From NCBI RefSeq assembly GCF_030815085.1, contig NZ_JAUSWG010000004.1: a stretch of 64,000 bases of DNA; one strand, given 5' to 3'. Shown here piece by piece: positions 53,814 to 63,259 of the stretch. Both the position numbers and the translations under genes were made by a program. A model generated the notes under the pieces. That model made no database searches. It was not told where the DNA came from and was given only the letters and a program-made list of their open reading frames with translations. Source of the stretch: Paraclostridium ghonii (GTDB lineage Bacteria > Bacillota > Clostridia > Peptostreptococcales > Peptostreptococcaceae). Within the stretch, counting starts at the first letter, position 1; each line of letters opens with the position of its first letter.

Positions 53814-55361
53814 CTATAAAGGTATATTCCCATGTTTTTTAGGAGGTCTATCTTCACGTTTAGATGCTAGTGTATCTATAGCATCTGCTATTCTTATTCT
53901 AGATAATGAAGGTTCAATTACATCATCTATATATCCTCTTTCAGCCGCTTTATATGGAGTTGCAAATTCATCTGTATATTCTTTAATTTTTATTTCTCTC
54001 ATTTCTTTTGAATCTTTAGCATTTTTTATATCATTTTTAAATATTATATTAGCTGCTCCACTCGGTCCCATTACTGCAACTTCTGCTGTTGGCCAAGCAA
54101 ATACCATATCAGCTCCTAAATCTTTAGAACACATCGCAAGATATGATCCTCCATAAGCTTTTCTAGTTATTAGTGTAATTTTAGGAACTGTTGCTTCACT
54201 ATATGCATAAAGCATTTTAGCCCCATGGCGAATTATTCCACCATATTCTTGAGATGTTCCTGGTAAAAATCCTGGTACATCTACTAAACTAAGTATAGGT
54301 ATATTAAATGCATCACAAGTTCTTATAAATCTTGATGATTTGTCAGATGCATTTATATCAAGCGATCCCGCCATTACCTTTGGTTGATTTGCAATTATTC
54401 CTATACTTTCTCCATTTACTCTTGCAAATCCAGTTATTATATTTTGAGCAAAGAATGGTTGAACTTCATAAAAATCACCATCATCTATTATTTCATATAT
54501 AATTTCTTTCATATTATATGGTTTATTTGAACCATCCGGAATTATACTATTTAAAATATCATTTTTTCTATTTGGGTCATCTATACCTTCTAATATAGGG
54601 GCCTTCTCAGAGTTGTTAGAAGGTAGGAATGATAATAATCTTCTTATTTGATATATACAATCTTCATCATTTGAAGCCATAAAATGAGCAACTCCAGAAG
54701 TTGTATTGTGAGTTGATGCTCCTCCTAACTCTTCTGCCGTTACTTCTTCACCAGTAACAGTTTTTATAACTTGTGGTCCTGTTATAAACATTTGACTTGT
54801 TTGATCTACCATATATACAAAATCTGTTAATGCTGGAGAGTAAACAGCTCCTCCTGCACAGGGACCCATTATTGCAGAAATTTGTGGTACTACCCCTGAA
54901 GCAATTGTATTTTTATAAAAAATTTCTCCATATCCTGCAAGTGCATCAACAGCTTCTTGAATTCTTGCCCCCCCTGAGTCATTAAATCCAACAACAGGTG
55001 CTCCTAATTTTAAAGCTGTATCCATAACTTTTCCTATTTTTTTTGCATGCATCTCTCCCAATGATCCTCCAAGCACAGTAAAATCTTGGGCAAATGCACA
55101 AACTAGTCTTCCATCAACTTTACCATATCCAGTTACTACCCCTTCTCCTGGTATTTCTTGATTCTCCATTCTAAAGTTTGTACATCTATGTCTAACAAAT
55201 GCGTCTAGTTCTACAAATGTATTTTCATCAAATAATTTATTTAGCCTTTCTCTTGCGGTTAATTTTCCTGATGCATGCTGCTTATCTATTCTTTTTTGTC
55301 CTCCACCTTGCTCTATTTTATGTCTTTTTTCATAAAGTAAATTTAACTTTTCTTGTGACAC
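53814..55361 (-). CDS. mmdA: Methylmalonyl-CoA decarboxylase carboxyltransferase alpha subunit
   Basis: 515 residues starting with GTG (TGGGGGTG seven bases upstream). Both crotonase-like halves are complete: FNDSGGARIQEAVDALAGYG and GPCAGGAVYSPALTDF in the first, DVPGFLPGTSQEYGGIIRHG and RKAYGGSYLAM in the second. It moves the carboxyl group of (S)-methylmalonyl-CoA to biotin. The neighbouring mutase and epimerase make methylmalonyl-CoA, rather than glutaconyl-CoA, the clear substrate. Confidence 0.95.
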   Translation of the reverse strand: MSQEKLNLLYEKRHKIEQGGGQKRIDKQHASGKLTARERLNKLFDENTFVELDAFVRHRCTNFRMENQEIPGEGVVTGYGKVDGRLVCAFAQDFTVLGGSLGEMHAKKIGKVMDTALKLGAPVVGFNDSGGARIQEAVDALAGYGEIFYKNTIASGVVPQISAIMGPCAGGAVYSPALTDFVYMVDQTSQMFITGPQVIKTVTGEEVTAEELGGASTHNTTSGVAHFMASNDEDCIYQIRRLLSFLPSNNSEKAPILEGIDDPNRKNDILNSIIPDGSNKPYNMKEIIYEIIDDGDFYEVQPFFAQNIITGFARVNGESIGIIANQPKVMAGSLDINASDKSSRFIRTCDAFNIPILSLVDVPGFLPGTSQEYGGIIRHGAKMLYAYSEATVPKITLITRKAYGGSYLAMCSKDLGADMVFAWPTAEVAVMGPSGAANIIFKNDIKNAKDSKEMREIKIKEYTDEFATPYKAAERGYIDDVIEPSLSRIRIADAIDTLASKREDRPPKKHGNIPL

Positions 55362-55388
55362 AAAATCACCCCCAAATTTTTGTTATAA

Positions 55389-55799
55389 TTATTTTCTTTC
55401 ACTTAGTTCTAATAAAACTCCATCTGTCCCTTTTGGATGACAAAATGCTATTTTTGCATTTCCAGCACCATATCTTGGTTTTTCATCTATCATTTTGTAT
55501 CCTTTAGCCTTAACTTCCTCTATTGCTTTTTCTATATTATCAACCCTAACTGCAACGTGTTGAATTCCTCCACGTCCCCCATTTTTAGCTATAAATTTAG
55601 CTATAGGACCATCTTCTGTTGTTGATTCTAATAACTCAAGTTCTGTGTCTCCAACTGGTAAAAATGCTACTTTTACCTTCTGATCTTCAACTATCTCAGT
55701 TCCTTCACATTTTAATCCTAATACATCTTCATAAAACTTTAAAGTTTCTTCTAAATTATTTACAGCTATACCAACATGATCTACTCTTGATAAGTTCAT
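55389..55799 (-). CDS. mce: Methylmalonyl-CoA epimerase
   Basis: 136 residues from the ATG at 55799 (AGGGAGA seven bases upstream); an ATG at 55838 lies inside the preceding gene. A VOC-fold protein starting MNLSRVDHVGIAVNNLE, with metal ligands His in DHVGIAV, GIQHVAVRV and Glu in VLLELSE. It interconverts the (R) and (S) forms of methylmalonyl-CoA, linking the mutase to the decarboxylase. Confidence 0.94.
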   Translation of the reverse strand: MNLSRVDHVGIAVNNLEETLKFYEDVLGLKCEGTEIVEDQKVKVAFLPVGDTELELLESTTEDGPIAKFIAKNGGRGGIQHVAVRVDNIEKAIEEVKAKGYKMIDEKPRYGAGNAKIAFCHPKGTDGVLLELSERK

Positions 55800-55818
55800 A
55801 ATATTTCTCCCTAATAAT

Positions 55819-56754
55819 TTATTTTGTAACCTTTTCAAATAACATATTGCTTATAGAATATGGATCTATTTCCTTACTTATAGTTTTTTCTAAAAGTTCA
55901 TCAATCTCTTTTGTATATTCTAAACTTTTAACTAATTTAGAAACTTTTCTTTGGACTAATTCTTTAACTTCAATTCTATTTCTTTCTAACCTTTTTTCAT
56001 CTAATTTATTAGTTTGTTCTAAAAAATTTTTATGATTTAATATATTTTGATAAACTAACTCTACCCCTTCCCCATTTTCTGCAACAACTAAACTAACAGG
56101 TGGTCTAAATTCCCAATCTTTTTTAAAATCTAACATCATTTCAATTTCTAAAGAAGTTCTTTTAGCCCCATCTTTATCAGCTTTATTTACTGCAAATACA
56201 TCTGCAATTTCCATAACACCTGCTTTTATAGCTTGGATATCATCCCCAAGGCCTGGAACCATAACTATTAAGGTTGTATCTGCAGTTTTAACAATATCAA
56301 TTTCTGATTGTCCAACTCCTACTGTTTCTATAAATATGTAGTCACACCCGTAAGCATCTAAAACTTTTATAGCAGCTTGAGTTGCATTTGACAATCCACC
56401 TAAGCTTCCTCTAGTTCCCATAGATCTTATAAATACATCTTTATCTGTATTTAAATCGTTCATTCTTACACGGTCTCCAAGTATAGCTCCTTTTGTAAAC
56501 GGGCTAGTTGGATCTATTGCTATAATTCCAACTTTTTTATTTTCTTTTCGTATCAGTTTTACTAACTTATCAGTTAGAGTAGATTTCCCTGCACCAGGAG
56601 GGCCAGTTATACCTATAACATATGCCCTTCCAGTGTATTTATATATGTCTTTTAAAATCTCTTCATATCCTTGTTGTTCATTTTCTACAATAGTGATAAG
56701 CCTAGCACAATCTCTTTTTTTTCCTCCTAAGACTCTGTTCACTATATCTTCCAT
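55819..56754 (-). CDS. meaB: MeaB/ArgK-type GTPase chaperone of methylmalonyl-CoA mutase
   Basis: 311 residues of the G3E family. Walker A GPPGAGKST (51-59), IDPTSPF, ETVGVGQSE and the NKAD guanine motif are intact. MeaB guards cofactor loading and reactivation of the B12 mutase. It lies directly after the small mutase subunit gene (15-base gap). AAGGAG precedes the ATG. Confidence 0.94.
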   Translation of the reverse strand: MEDIVNRVLGGKKRDCARLITIVENEQQGYEEILKDIYKYTGRAYVIGITGPPGAGKSTLTDKLVKLIRKENKKVGIIAIDPTSPFTKGAILGDRVRMNDLNTDKDVFIRSMGTRGSLGGLSNATQAAIKVLDAYGCDYIFIETVGVGQSEIDIVKTADTTLIVMVPGLGDDIQAIKAGVMEIADVFAVNKADKDGAKRTSLEIEMMLDFKKDWEFRPPVSLVVAENGEGVELVYQNILNHKNFLEQTNKLDEKRLERNRIEVKELVQRKVSKLVKSLEYTKEIDELLEKTISKEIDPYSISNMLFEKVTK

Positions 56755-56769
56755 AAATTTCTCCTTATT

Positions 56770-57171
56770 TTAACCTAATGCTCTTTTTAAATTTGCTCTA
56801 ATATAATCTATAGTTGCAGATGTAGGCGTTCCTGGTGTAAATATTTCTGCAATTCCTTTTTCTTTTAAATACGGAATATCATCTTCAGGTATTACGCCTC
56901 CTCCAACTACTAATATATCATCAGCCTCTTCTTCTTTTAATAGCTCCACAACCTTTGGTAGTAAATGGTTATGAGCTCCTGATAATATACTCATCGCAAC
57001 AACATCAACGTCTTCTTGTATAGCTGCTGCTACAATTTGTTCTGGAGTTTGACGAAGTCCTGTATATATAACCTCCATACCAGCATCTCTTAATGCTCTT
57101 GCTATTACTTTAGCTCCCCTATCATGACCATCTAAACCTGGTTTTGCAACTAATACTCTTATTGGTCTCAT
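56770..57171 (-). CDS. mcmB: Methylmalonyl-CoA mutase, B12-binding small subunit
   Basis: 133 residues. A Rossmann-like cobalamin domain with DGHDRG (14-19, His16 as B12 ligand), followed by later SILSGAHNHLLP and GGGVIPEDD. It supplies the cofactor half of a split mutase. Its ATG is 13 bases after the large subunit stop. TAGGGGGG precedes the ATG. Confidence 0.95.
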   Translation of the reverse strand: MRPIRVLVAKPGLDGHDRGAKVIARALRDAGMEVIYTGLRQTPEQIVAAAIQEDVDVVAMSILSGAHNHLLPKVVELLKEEEADDILVVGGGVIPEDDIPYLKEKGIAEIFTPGTPTSATIDYIRANLKRALG

Positions 57172-57184
57172 ATCAATATCCCCC

Positions 57185-58855
57185 CTATATCATAACCGTT
57201 TGTTTATATTCTCCGAACTCTTCTCTCATAACACCACAAACCTCACCTAATGTAGCATATTCTCTTACTGCATCTAGTATATATGGCATTACGTTTTCAT
57301 CAGAGTTACAAACTTTTCTAAGTGCTTCTAAAGCTTGTTTAACTTTATCATTGTCTCTTCTGTATTTAAGCTCTTTTATCTTTTCTTTTTGTCTTTCTCC
57401 AACCATAGGATCAACTTTCAATAATCCTTTTGGAGCTTCTTCTTCTATTTGGAACTTATTAACTCCAACGATTATTCTTTCTTTACTTTCTATTTCTTTT
57501 TGATATCTATATGAACTATCCATTATTTCTTGTTGTATAAATCCTTTTTCTATAGCTTGTGGTGCACCTCCTAATTCATCTATTTTTTCAATTAATATTA
57601 GTGCTTCTTTTTCTATTTGTTTTGTTAAACTCTCTACATAATAAGAACCTGCTAGTGGATCTATACTATCTGCTACACCACTTTCATTTGCTACTATTTG
57701 TTGTGTTCTAAGTGCTACTCTTACTGAATCTTCTGTTGGAAGTGCTAGTGCCTCGTCTTTTGAATTTGTATGTAATGATTGAGTACCTCCAAGTACTGCT
57801 GCTAGTGTTTGAATCGCAACTCTGACTATGTTGTTTTCAGGCTGTTGAGCTGTAAGTGTACAACCTGCTGTTTGTGTGTGGAACTTAAGTGCTTGTGATT
57901 TTGGATTAGTCGCTTTAAATCTTTCTTTCATAACTTTTGCCCATATTCTTCTTGCTGCTCTAAATTTTGAAACTTCTTCTAATAAGTTGTTGTGAGAATT
58001 AAAGAAAAATGATAATCTAGGCGCAAAATCGTCTACATTCAATCCAGCTTCTATTGCTGCATTTACGTAAGCAATGCCATCAGCTAATGTGAACGCTACC
58101 TCTTGAACTGCATTAGCTCCGGCTTCTCTTATATGATAACCTGATATACTTATCGTGTTCCATTTAGGAACTTCTTTTGAACAATATTCAAATATATCAG
58201 TTATTAATCTCATTGACGGTTTTACCGGGAATATATAAGTACCTCTTGCTACATACTCTTTTAATATATCATTTTGTATAGTTCCTCTTAATTTATCAGG
58301 AGATACTCCTTGCTTTTCAGCAACTGCTATATACATCGCTAAAAGAACTGATGCTGGTGCATTTATAGTCATCGATGTGGAAACCTTATCTAGAGGTATT
58401 CCATCAAATAGTATTTCCATATCTGCTAATGAGTCTATACAAACTCCAACTTTTCCAACCTCTCCTTCTGATATATCATCATCTGAGTCATAACCCATTT
58501 GAGTTGGAAGGTCAAATGCTACCGAAAGCCCCATAGACCCTTGCTCTATTAAATATTTATATCTTTGATTTGACTCTTCTGCTGTTGCAAATCCAGCATA
58601 CATTCTCATAGTCCAAAACTTTCCTCTATACATTGTAGGCTGAACTCCCCTTGTATATGGATATTGTCCTGGATATCCTAAGTCATTTTCATAATCAACA
58701 TCAACATCTAGTGGTGTATATAGTCTTTTCATTTCTTGACCTGTGTCAAACTCAAAGTTTTCTTTTCTTTCTGGAAATCTCGCTATAGACTTGTTAACTT
58801 TTCCTTCTTCCCACTTGTTAAAGCTCTCTTGAATTTGTTCTTTGTTATTTGTCAT
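57185..58855 (-). CDS. mcmA: Methylmalonyl-CoA mutase large subunit
   Basis: 556 residues forming the TIM-barrel substrate domain. The active-site Tyr86 in RMYAGFATAEESN is the residue that marks methylmalonyl-CoA mutase; isobutyryl-CoA mutase has Phe there. HTQTAGCTLTAQQPENN and GGTQSLHTNSKDEAL are also present. It converts succinyl-CoA to (R)-methylmalonyl-CoA. First gene of a seven- to eight-gene operon with the decarboxylase. AGGGGGA precedes the ATG. Confidence 0.95.
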   Translation of the reverse strand: MTNNKEQIQESFNKWEEGKVNKSIARFPERKENFEFDTGQEMKRLYTPLDVDVDYENDLGYPGQYPYTRGVQPTMYRGKFWTMRMYAGFATAEESNQRYKYLIEQGSMGLSVAFDLPTQMGYDSDDDISEGEVGKVGVCIDSLADMEILFDGIPLDKVSTSMTINAPASVLLAMYIAVAEKQGVSPDKLRGTIQNDILKEYVARGTYIFPVKPSMRLITDIFEYCSKEVPKWNTISISGYHIREAGANAVQEVAFTLADGIAYVNAAIEAGLNVDDFAPRLSFFFNSHNNLLEEVSKFRAARRIWAKVMKERFKATNPKSQALKFHTQTAGCTLTAQQPENNIVRVAIQTLAAVLGGTQSLHTNSKDEALALPTEDSVRVALRTQQIVANESGVADSIDPLAGSYYVESLTKQIEKEALILIEKIDELGGAPQAIEKGFIQQEIMDSSYRYQKEIESKERIIVGVNKFQIEEEAPKGLLKVDPMVGERQKEKIKELKYRRDNDKVKQALEALRKVCNSDENVMPYILDAVREYATLGEVCGVMREEFGEYKQTVMI

Positions 58856-58959
58856 ATAAATTCCCCCTATTCTTTATCCCTAAGTACTCTGATTTTGCTT
58901 TTAGAGATTTTTATATATTAAATTAATATAATACTTTTAATAAATACCCTTGTATAAAA

Positions 58960-58997
58960 TTATTACACACATATCCGTAATATTGCAATCGTTTTTA
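58960..58997 (-). promoter_or_regulatory. Candidate promoter of the mutase operon with overlapping cre-like site
   Basis: On the minus strand, -35 TTGCAA (58983-58988), 17 bases, -10 TAATAA (58960-58965). TGCAATCGTTTTTA (58984-58997) matches the catabolite-response consensus TGNAANCGNTNNCA except at one position and covers the -35. The rest of the 58856-59220 gap contains a 17-bp hairpin (59084-59100 with 59104-59120) and a palindrome at 59068-59086. Confidence 0.35.
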
Positions 58998-59201
58998 TGC
59001 AGCTTTTATTTCAGCACATAATTCACATGTTAAAATTTGAAATTTTCAGAAATCATTCTTTCATACTGTTAAATTTTAAATTTAACATATAGATAAATTC
59101 AACGAATTTATCTATATGTTAGCTAAAATGTTTTGTTAACAATGCAACTATTACTTATTTTTTTTCATTATTAAAGAAAAAATTTTTTTCCATATTTTTA
59201 C

Positions 59202-59283
59202 TTAATCATAATCCCAACTTCTAAAAATTTGCCATGCCAAGATTAATCATAGTTCCATCTTCTAAAAATTTATCATGCCAAGA
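59202..59283 (-). repeat. 41-bp tandem duplication at the 3' end of the CoA-transferase gene
   Basis: Copies at 59202-59242 and 59243-59283 are directly adjacent and differ at five of 41 positions. As 41 is not a multiple of three, the second copy is read out of frame and the gene now stops at 59221-59223. In the original frame the second copy would end at TAA 59198-59200. Confidence 0.85.
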
Positions 59284-60732
59284 TAAGGATTCTTTTAAGA
59301 TATGCGGAGTATGTTTATATTTACCTTCACATGCCCTATCAAAATAGTTATATAAAGCCTCTTTATAGTCTGGATGAGCACAGTTTTTTATTATTTCTTT
59401 AGCTCTTTCTTTTGGAGATAAACCTCTTAGATCTGCAACTCCTTGTTCTGTCACAATTACCATAACATCATGTTCTGTGTGATCATGGTGCGATACCATA
59501 GGAACTATACTAGATATATCTCCATTTTTAGCTATTGACTCTGTTGTAAAAATTGTTAAATATCCATTTCTAGCAAAATCTCCTGATCCGCCAATTCCAT
59601 TCATCATTCTACTACCCATTATATTGGTTGAATTAACATTTCCATATATATCTACTTCTATAGCTGTGTTTATTGCTATTACACCTAACCTTCTTGCAAT
59701 TTCAGGGCTATTACTTATTTCTTGAGGTCTAAGAATTAACTTATCTTTATATTTACTAAAATTTGAATAAAAACTATCTAGCCTCTCTGGTGATATTGTC
59801 AAAGACGTTCCTGAAGCAAACTTTACTTTTCCACATTCAATTAAGTCTATAACACTATCTTGTATTACTTCTGAATATATAACTAAATCCTCAAACTCTG
59901 ATTTAACTAATCCCCCAAGAATTGCATTTGCTACACTTCCAACTCCAGATTGAAGAGGTAGTAAATTTTTTGGAAGTCTATTAGATTCTACTTCTTTTTC
60001 TAAAAATCCTATAAGATTTTTAGCCATTTTTTCTGACACACAATCAATTGGTGCAACAGGTCTTGTTTTATCTTTTATATCGGTATATACTATTGCTGCT
60101 ATTTTTTCCTTATTACAATTTATATATGGAGTTCCAATCTTATCATCGGGTTTGATTAATGGTATTGGCTTTCTATTTGGAGGAACTTCTACATTATAAA
60201 TATCATGTATTCCCTCTAACTCTATTGGCTGAGATGTATTTATTTCGATTATTACTTTATCTGCACACTCTACAAATACATTGGAATTTCCTATAGATGT
60301 TGATGGAATTATATATCCTTCTTCTGTTATAGCAGTAGCTTCTATTAATGCTATATCAATCTTGCCAAAGAAGCCATATTTAACCCATTGTGGTGTATGG
60401 CTTAAATGCATATCAGAATAATTTATGTTTGAATTATTTATAGCATTTCTACAATTTGAATTTGTTTGATACGGATATCGTCTTTTTATAATTCCAGAAT
60501 CACTTAAAACTCCATCTAATTCAGGTCCAACGGATGCACCTGTTATTAATGTAATTCCTATATTCTCTCCATTTTTCACTCTATCAGCTAAAGCTAACGG
60601 TACTGCCTTAGGATATCCTGCTGGTGTAAATCCACTAGTCCCCACAACCATATTATCATTAAACAATTTAGCCGCTTCTTGTGCACTCATAACTTTACTG
60701 CTTAATTCATCACATCTTAATCTTTTATTCAT
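59221..60732 (-). CDS. Succinate/propionate-type CoA transferase (acetyl-CoA hydrolase/transferase family)
   Basis: 503 residues from the ATG at 60732 (TAGGAGGG six bases upstream; the ATG at 60750 precedes it). Class I transferase of the Cat1/SucCoA type, with LPLQSGVGSVANAIL, the probable catalytic Glu in YSEVIQDSV, and VSHHDHTEHDV with TEQGVADLRG near the end. Beside the mutase set it most likely moves CoA from propionyl-CoA to succinate. The final residues NLGMANF come from a frame shift caused by a 41-bp duplication; an ending ...GTMIK would be expected. Confidence 0.9.
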   Translation of the reverse strand: MNKRLRCDELSSKVMSAQEAAKLFNDNMVVGTSGFTPAGYPKAVPLALADRVKNGENIGITLITGASVGPELDGVLSDSGIIKRRYPYQTNSNCRNAINNSNINYSDMHLSHTPQWVKYGFFGKIDIALIEATAITEEGYIIPSTSIGNSNVFVECADKVIIEINTSQPIELEGIHDIYNVEVPPNRKPIPLIKPDDKIGTPYINCNKEKIAAIVYTDIKDKTRPVAPIDCVSEKMAKNLIGFLEKEVESNRLPKNLLPLQSGVGSVANAILGGLVKSEFEDLVIYSEVIQDSVIDLIECGKVKFASGTSLTISPERLDSFYSNFSKYKDKLILRPQEISNSPEIARRLGVIAINTAIEVDIYGNVNSTNIMGSRMMNGIGGSGDFARNGYLTIFTTESIAKNGDISSIVPMVSHHDHTEHDVMVIVTEQGVADLRGLSPKERAKEIIKNCAHPDYKEALYNYFDRACEGKYKHTPHILKESLSWHDKFLEDGTMINLGMANF

Positions 60733-60770
60733 AAGTTTCCCTCCTAGCATATTTTTTTTAAACCAAATAC

Positions 60771-62144
60771 CTACATCGGTAATTTATGAAGTATTATAGT
60801 GAAAATAACCATTCCTAAAAGTGCAAATGGATACGTTGCTCCATAACCGGCTGCTGGCTCATCGCTACCTAAAGCTTCAACAGCTGCTCCTAATCCTGGG
60901 GTAGATGTCATACCTCCACAAATAGCTCCCGATAACATCGGCCAATTTATTTTTAATACATATTTTCCTAAGAAGAATCCAGTTAACATACCTACAGTTC
61001 CAACTACTATGGATATAATTCCTAAATATGCTCCCGCTCCTACCAATGCATCTACAGCCTTATATCCATATCTTAGTCCTACAATTGCTAAGAAAAAAGC
61101 TAATGCAACATCTCTTATTACCCCTAACACCTTTGAGTCCATTCTAAAACTTATACTTCTAATTTTTCCTATATACCCTAAAACTAATGAACCTATTAGT
61201 ACTCCACCTGTTGACCCTAGGCTAAAATACCCTATAAACGGTAAGTATATATTTATGTTTCCAATTATATATCCAAATGTACATGCTATTACAAAGCCTA
61301 TAATGTCAAATTTACTTTCTTTTATATCTTTTGATGAGTTTCTTGATTTTTTTGCATCTTCTAATTCTTTTTTATACTGTAATTTTTCTTTTTCTACATC
61401 TATCTTAAATATTGTTGGGAAAAAATTAACTGCTAATATAACTATTAACACTCCGAAAGGATATCCTATTGCATGACCTGCTCCAATGCTTGCTTCTGCA
61501 TTTACTATATATTGTTGCTTTATATCATTATTTAATTGAAAGGTATTTAAATCTTTTGGCATATTTTTTACTCCTGCCATTTTCAGGAACTCTTCTTTTT
61601 CTGCTAAATTCATATCGTCAAACTCTGATACTCTCTGTGTAGCATGACCTCTAGCAGTTTCTATTGCAGCTGCTAGTCCTGGCGAACTTGTAAGTGCACC
61701 TGTATACACTCCTGATACTTCATACGGATTTGAATCCGCACTAAATAATGTTGCTCCATAAGTTGCCATTGCACTTGTAAACGTTATCATCATTCCAAGT
61801 ATTACAAACTTTAATCCATATTTTTTCAATACTATTCCCATATCTTTTGCTGCCAATAATCCTACTGCACAAACAAACAATATTAAAAATATGTCAAAAA
61901 AATCACTTGATACTACTCCAACTGATAATAATTCTTGCGCAGGCTTAAATGCTTGAGACCCTTCCGGTATTTTTGCGGCGTATTTAAAAGCCCCCCACCC
62001 AATTATAAGTCCTGTAAATAATGCCCCCGATATCCCAAACCTAAACTTACCAAACTTAAGTTTACCAAATATAAGACCTGTAACTATAGCTAAAAACATC
62101 AACATAAATTGGCTTAAAAATACACCTGCAAAACTAAATCTCAT
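60771..62144 (-). CDS. Aspartate:alanine-exchanger-type (AspT/YidE domain) transporter
   Basis: 457 residues from the ATG at 62144, spaced correctly from AGGAGG. About ten or eleven membrane segments in two Asp-Al_Ex repeats with SSPGLAAAIET (near 153) and STPGLGAAVEA (near 414). The TrkA_C domains usual between the repeats in AspT and YidE are missing, replaced by a short charged loop (EKEKLQYKKELEDAKKSRN). First gene of a two-gene operon with the CoA transferase, so uptake of succinate or exchange for propionate is a reasonable inference. Confidence 0.8.
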   Translation of the reverse strand: MRFSFAGVFLSQFMLMFLAIVTGLIFGKLKFGKFRFGISGALFTGLIIGWGAFKYAAKIPEGSQAFKPAQELLSVGVVSSDFFDIFLILFVCAVGLLAAKDMGIVLKKYGLKFVILGMMITFTSAMATYGATLFSADSNPYEVSGVYTGALTSSPGLAAAIETARGHATQRVSEFDDMNLAEKEEFLKMAGVKNMPKDLNTFQLNNDIKQQYIVNAEASIGAGHAIGYPFGVLIVILAVNFFPTIFKIDVEKEKLQYKKELEDAKKSRNSSKDIKESKFDIIGFVIACTFGYIIGNINIYLPFIGYFSLGSTGGVLIGSLVLGYIGKIRSISFRMDSKVLGVIRDVALAFFLAIVGLRYGYKAVDALVGAGAYLGIISIVVGTVGMLTGFFLGKYVLKINWPMLSGAICGGMTSTPGLGAAVEALGSDEPAAGYGATYPFALLGMVIFTIILHKLPM

Positions 62145-62328
62145 ATGCATTCCTCCTGTTAATTTTTTAATTTACATACCTAAGAATATATGGTACGATT
62201 TGACTAAATATTTTTATTTTTTTATTATTAAGAATATTCTATATGACCTTTTAATAAATGTATAATACATAGTTTGTTATATATTTATAGCAAATTTATT
62301 ATATAATCTAGGATGGTGATTTGATTAA

Positions 62329-63198
62329 ATGGAGCTTCTTCACCTTAAATATTTTCAGACTGTTGCAAAAACTCAACATATGACCAATGCAGCTAAAAAG
62401 TTACATATTGTACAACCTGCTTTAAGTAGAATTATTAATTCCTTAGAAAAAGAACTTGGAGTGGAATTATTCGATAGGAATGGAAAAACAATAAGTTTAA
62501 ATGAAAATGGGGAGATGTTTTTAGAAACTGTAAATGAAACACTTTCAGTTTTAGAAAATGGCGTAAAAAAACTCCTTGATAGTAATAATCAGTCAAAACC
62601 AGAAATCAAGCTTTTAGTTCTAGCTGGATCTAATACTTTACCTAATTTAATTCTAGACTTTAAAAAGATTTATCCTGACACTACTTTTAAATTACTTCAG
62701 AATGTTAATGGAGAAATTGATTTTAAAGACTTTGATTTTTGCATATCATCTACCTTAGATGAAGTCATTAATCCATTTTCTATAACCTTATTAGAAGAAG
62801 AATTATTCATAGGTATTCCTACTAATCATCCTCTAGCTAGTAAAGATTCTATATTTTTAGAAGAAGTATCAAATGAGAATTTTATAAGTTTTCAATCTAA
62901 TAAACCATTTAGAACAATTTCTCATTCTCTTTGTCAATATGCAGGCTTTAAACCTAAAATAGTTTTTGAAAGCGATGTCCCTTTCATAGTTCGTCAATTA
63001 ATCGTTGCGGGACTTGGCATAAGCTTTATCCCTGAAATATCTTGGAATATTCATGAAGATGATTCTTTAAAATTTTTAAAAGTCATAGATCCTGTTTGTA
63101 AAAGATATATAAATATTTCTTGGCATCCTGATAATTATATGGGAAGGTATGCAAAAGAATTTAGAGACTTTGCAGTTAAATATTATTCTATGCTATAA
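62329..63198 (+). CDS. LysR family transcriptional regulator
   Basis: 289 residues with an N-terminal HTH (QHMTNAAKKLHIVQPALSRII) and a LysR effector domain. Divergent from the transporter/CoA-transferase operon, the classical arrangement for a LysR protein and its target. The effector could be succinate or a related acid; this is inference. GGTGATTTG lies before the ATG. Confidence 0.87.
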   Translation: MELLHLKYFQTVAKTQHMTNAAKKLHIVQPALSRIINSLEKELGVELFDRNGKTISLNENGEMFLETVNETLSVLENGVKKLLDSNNQSKPEIKLLVLAGSNTLPNLILDFKKIYPDTTFKLLQNVNGEIDFKDFDFCISSTLDEVINPFSITLLEEELFIGIPTNHPLASKDSIFLEEVSNENFISFQSNKPFRTISHSLCQYAGFKPKIVFESDVPFIVRQLIVAGLGISFIPEISWNIHEDDSLKFLKVIDPVCKRYINISWHPDNYMGRYAKEFRDFAVKYYSML

Positions 63199-63259
63199 TC
63201 TATTTATTAAAGTATTAGTATTTATATAAAATAGATTAATAATAATATAAGGTGAAATT

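Noticed and set aside
62151..62328. AT-rich palindromes (AAGAATATTCT, TGTATAATACA) between the transporter and LysR genes
   Set aside because: They might be LysR operators, but in such AT-rich DNA short palindromes are expected by chance.
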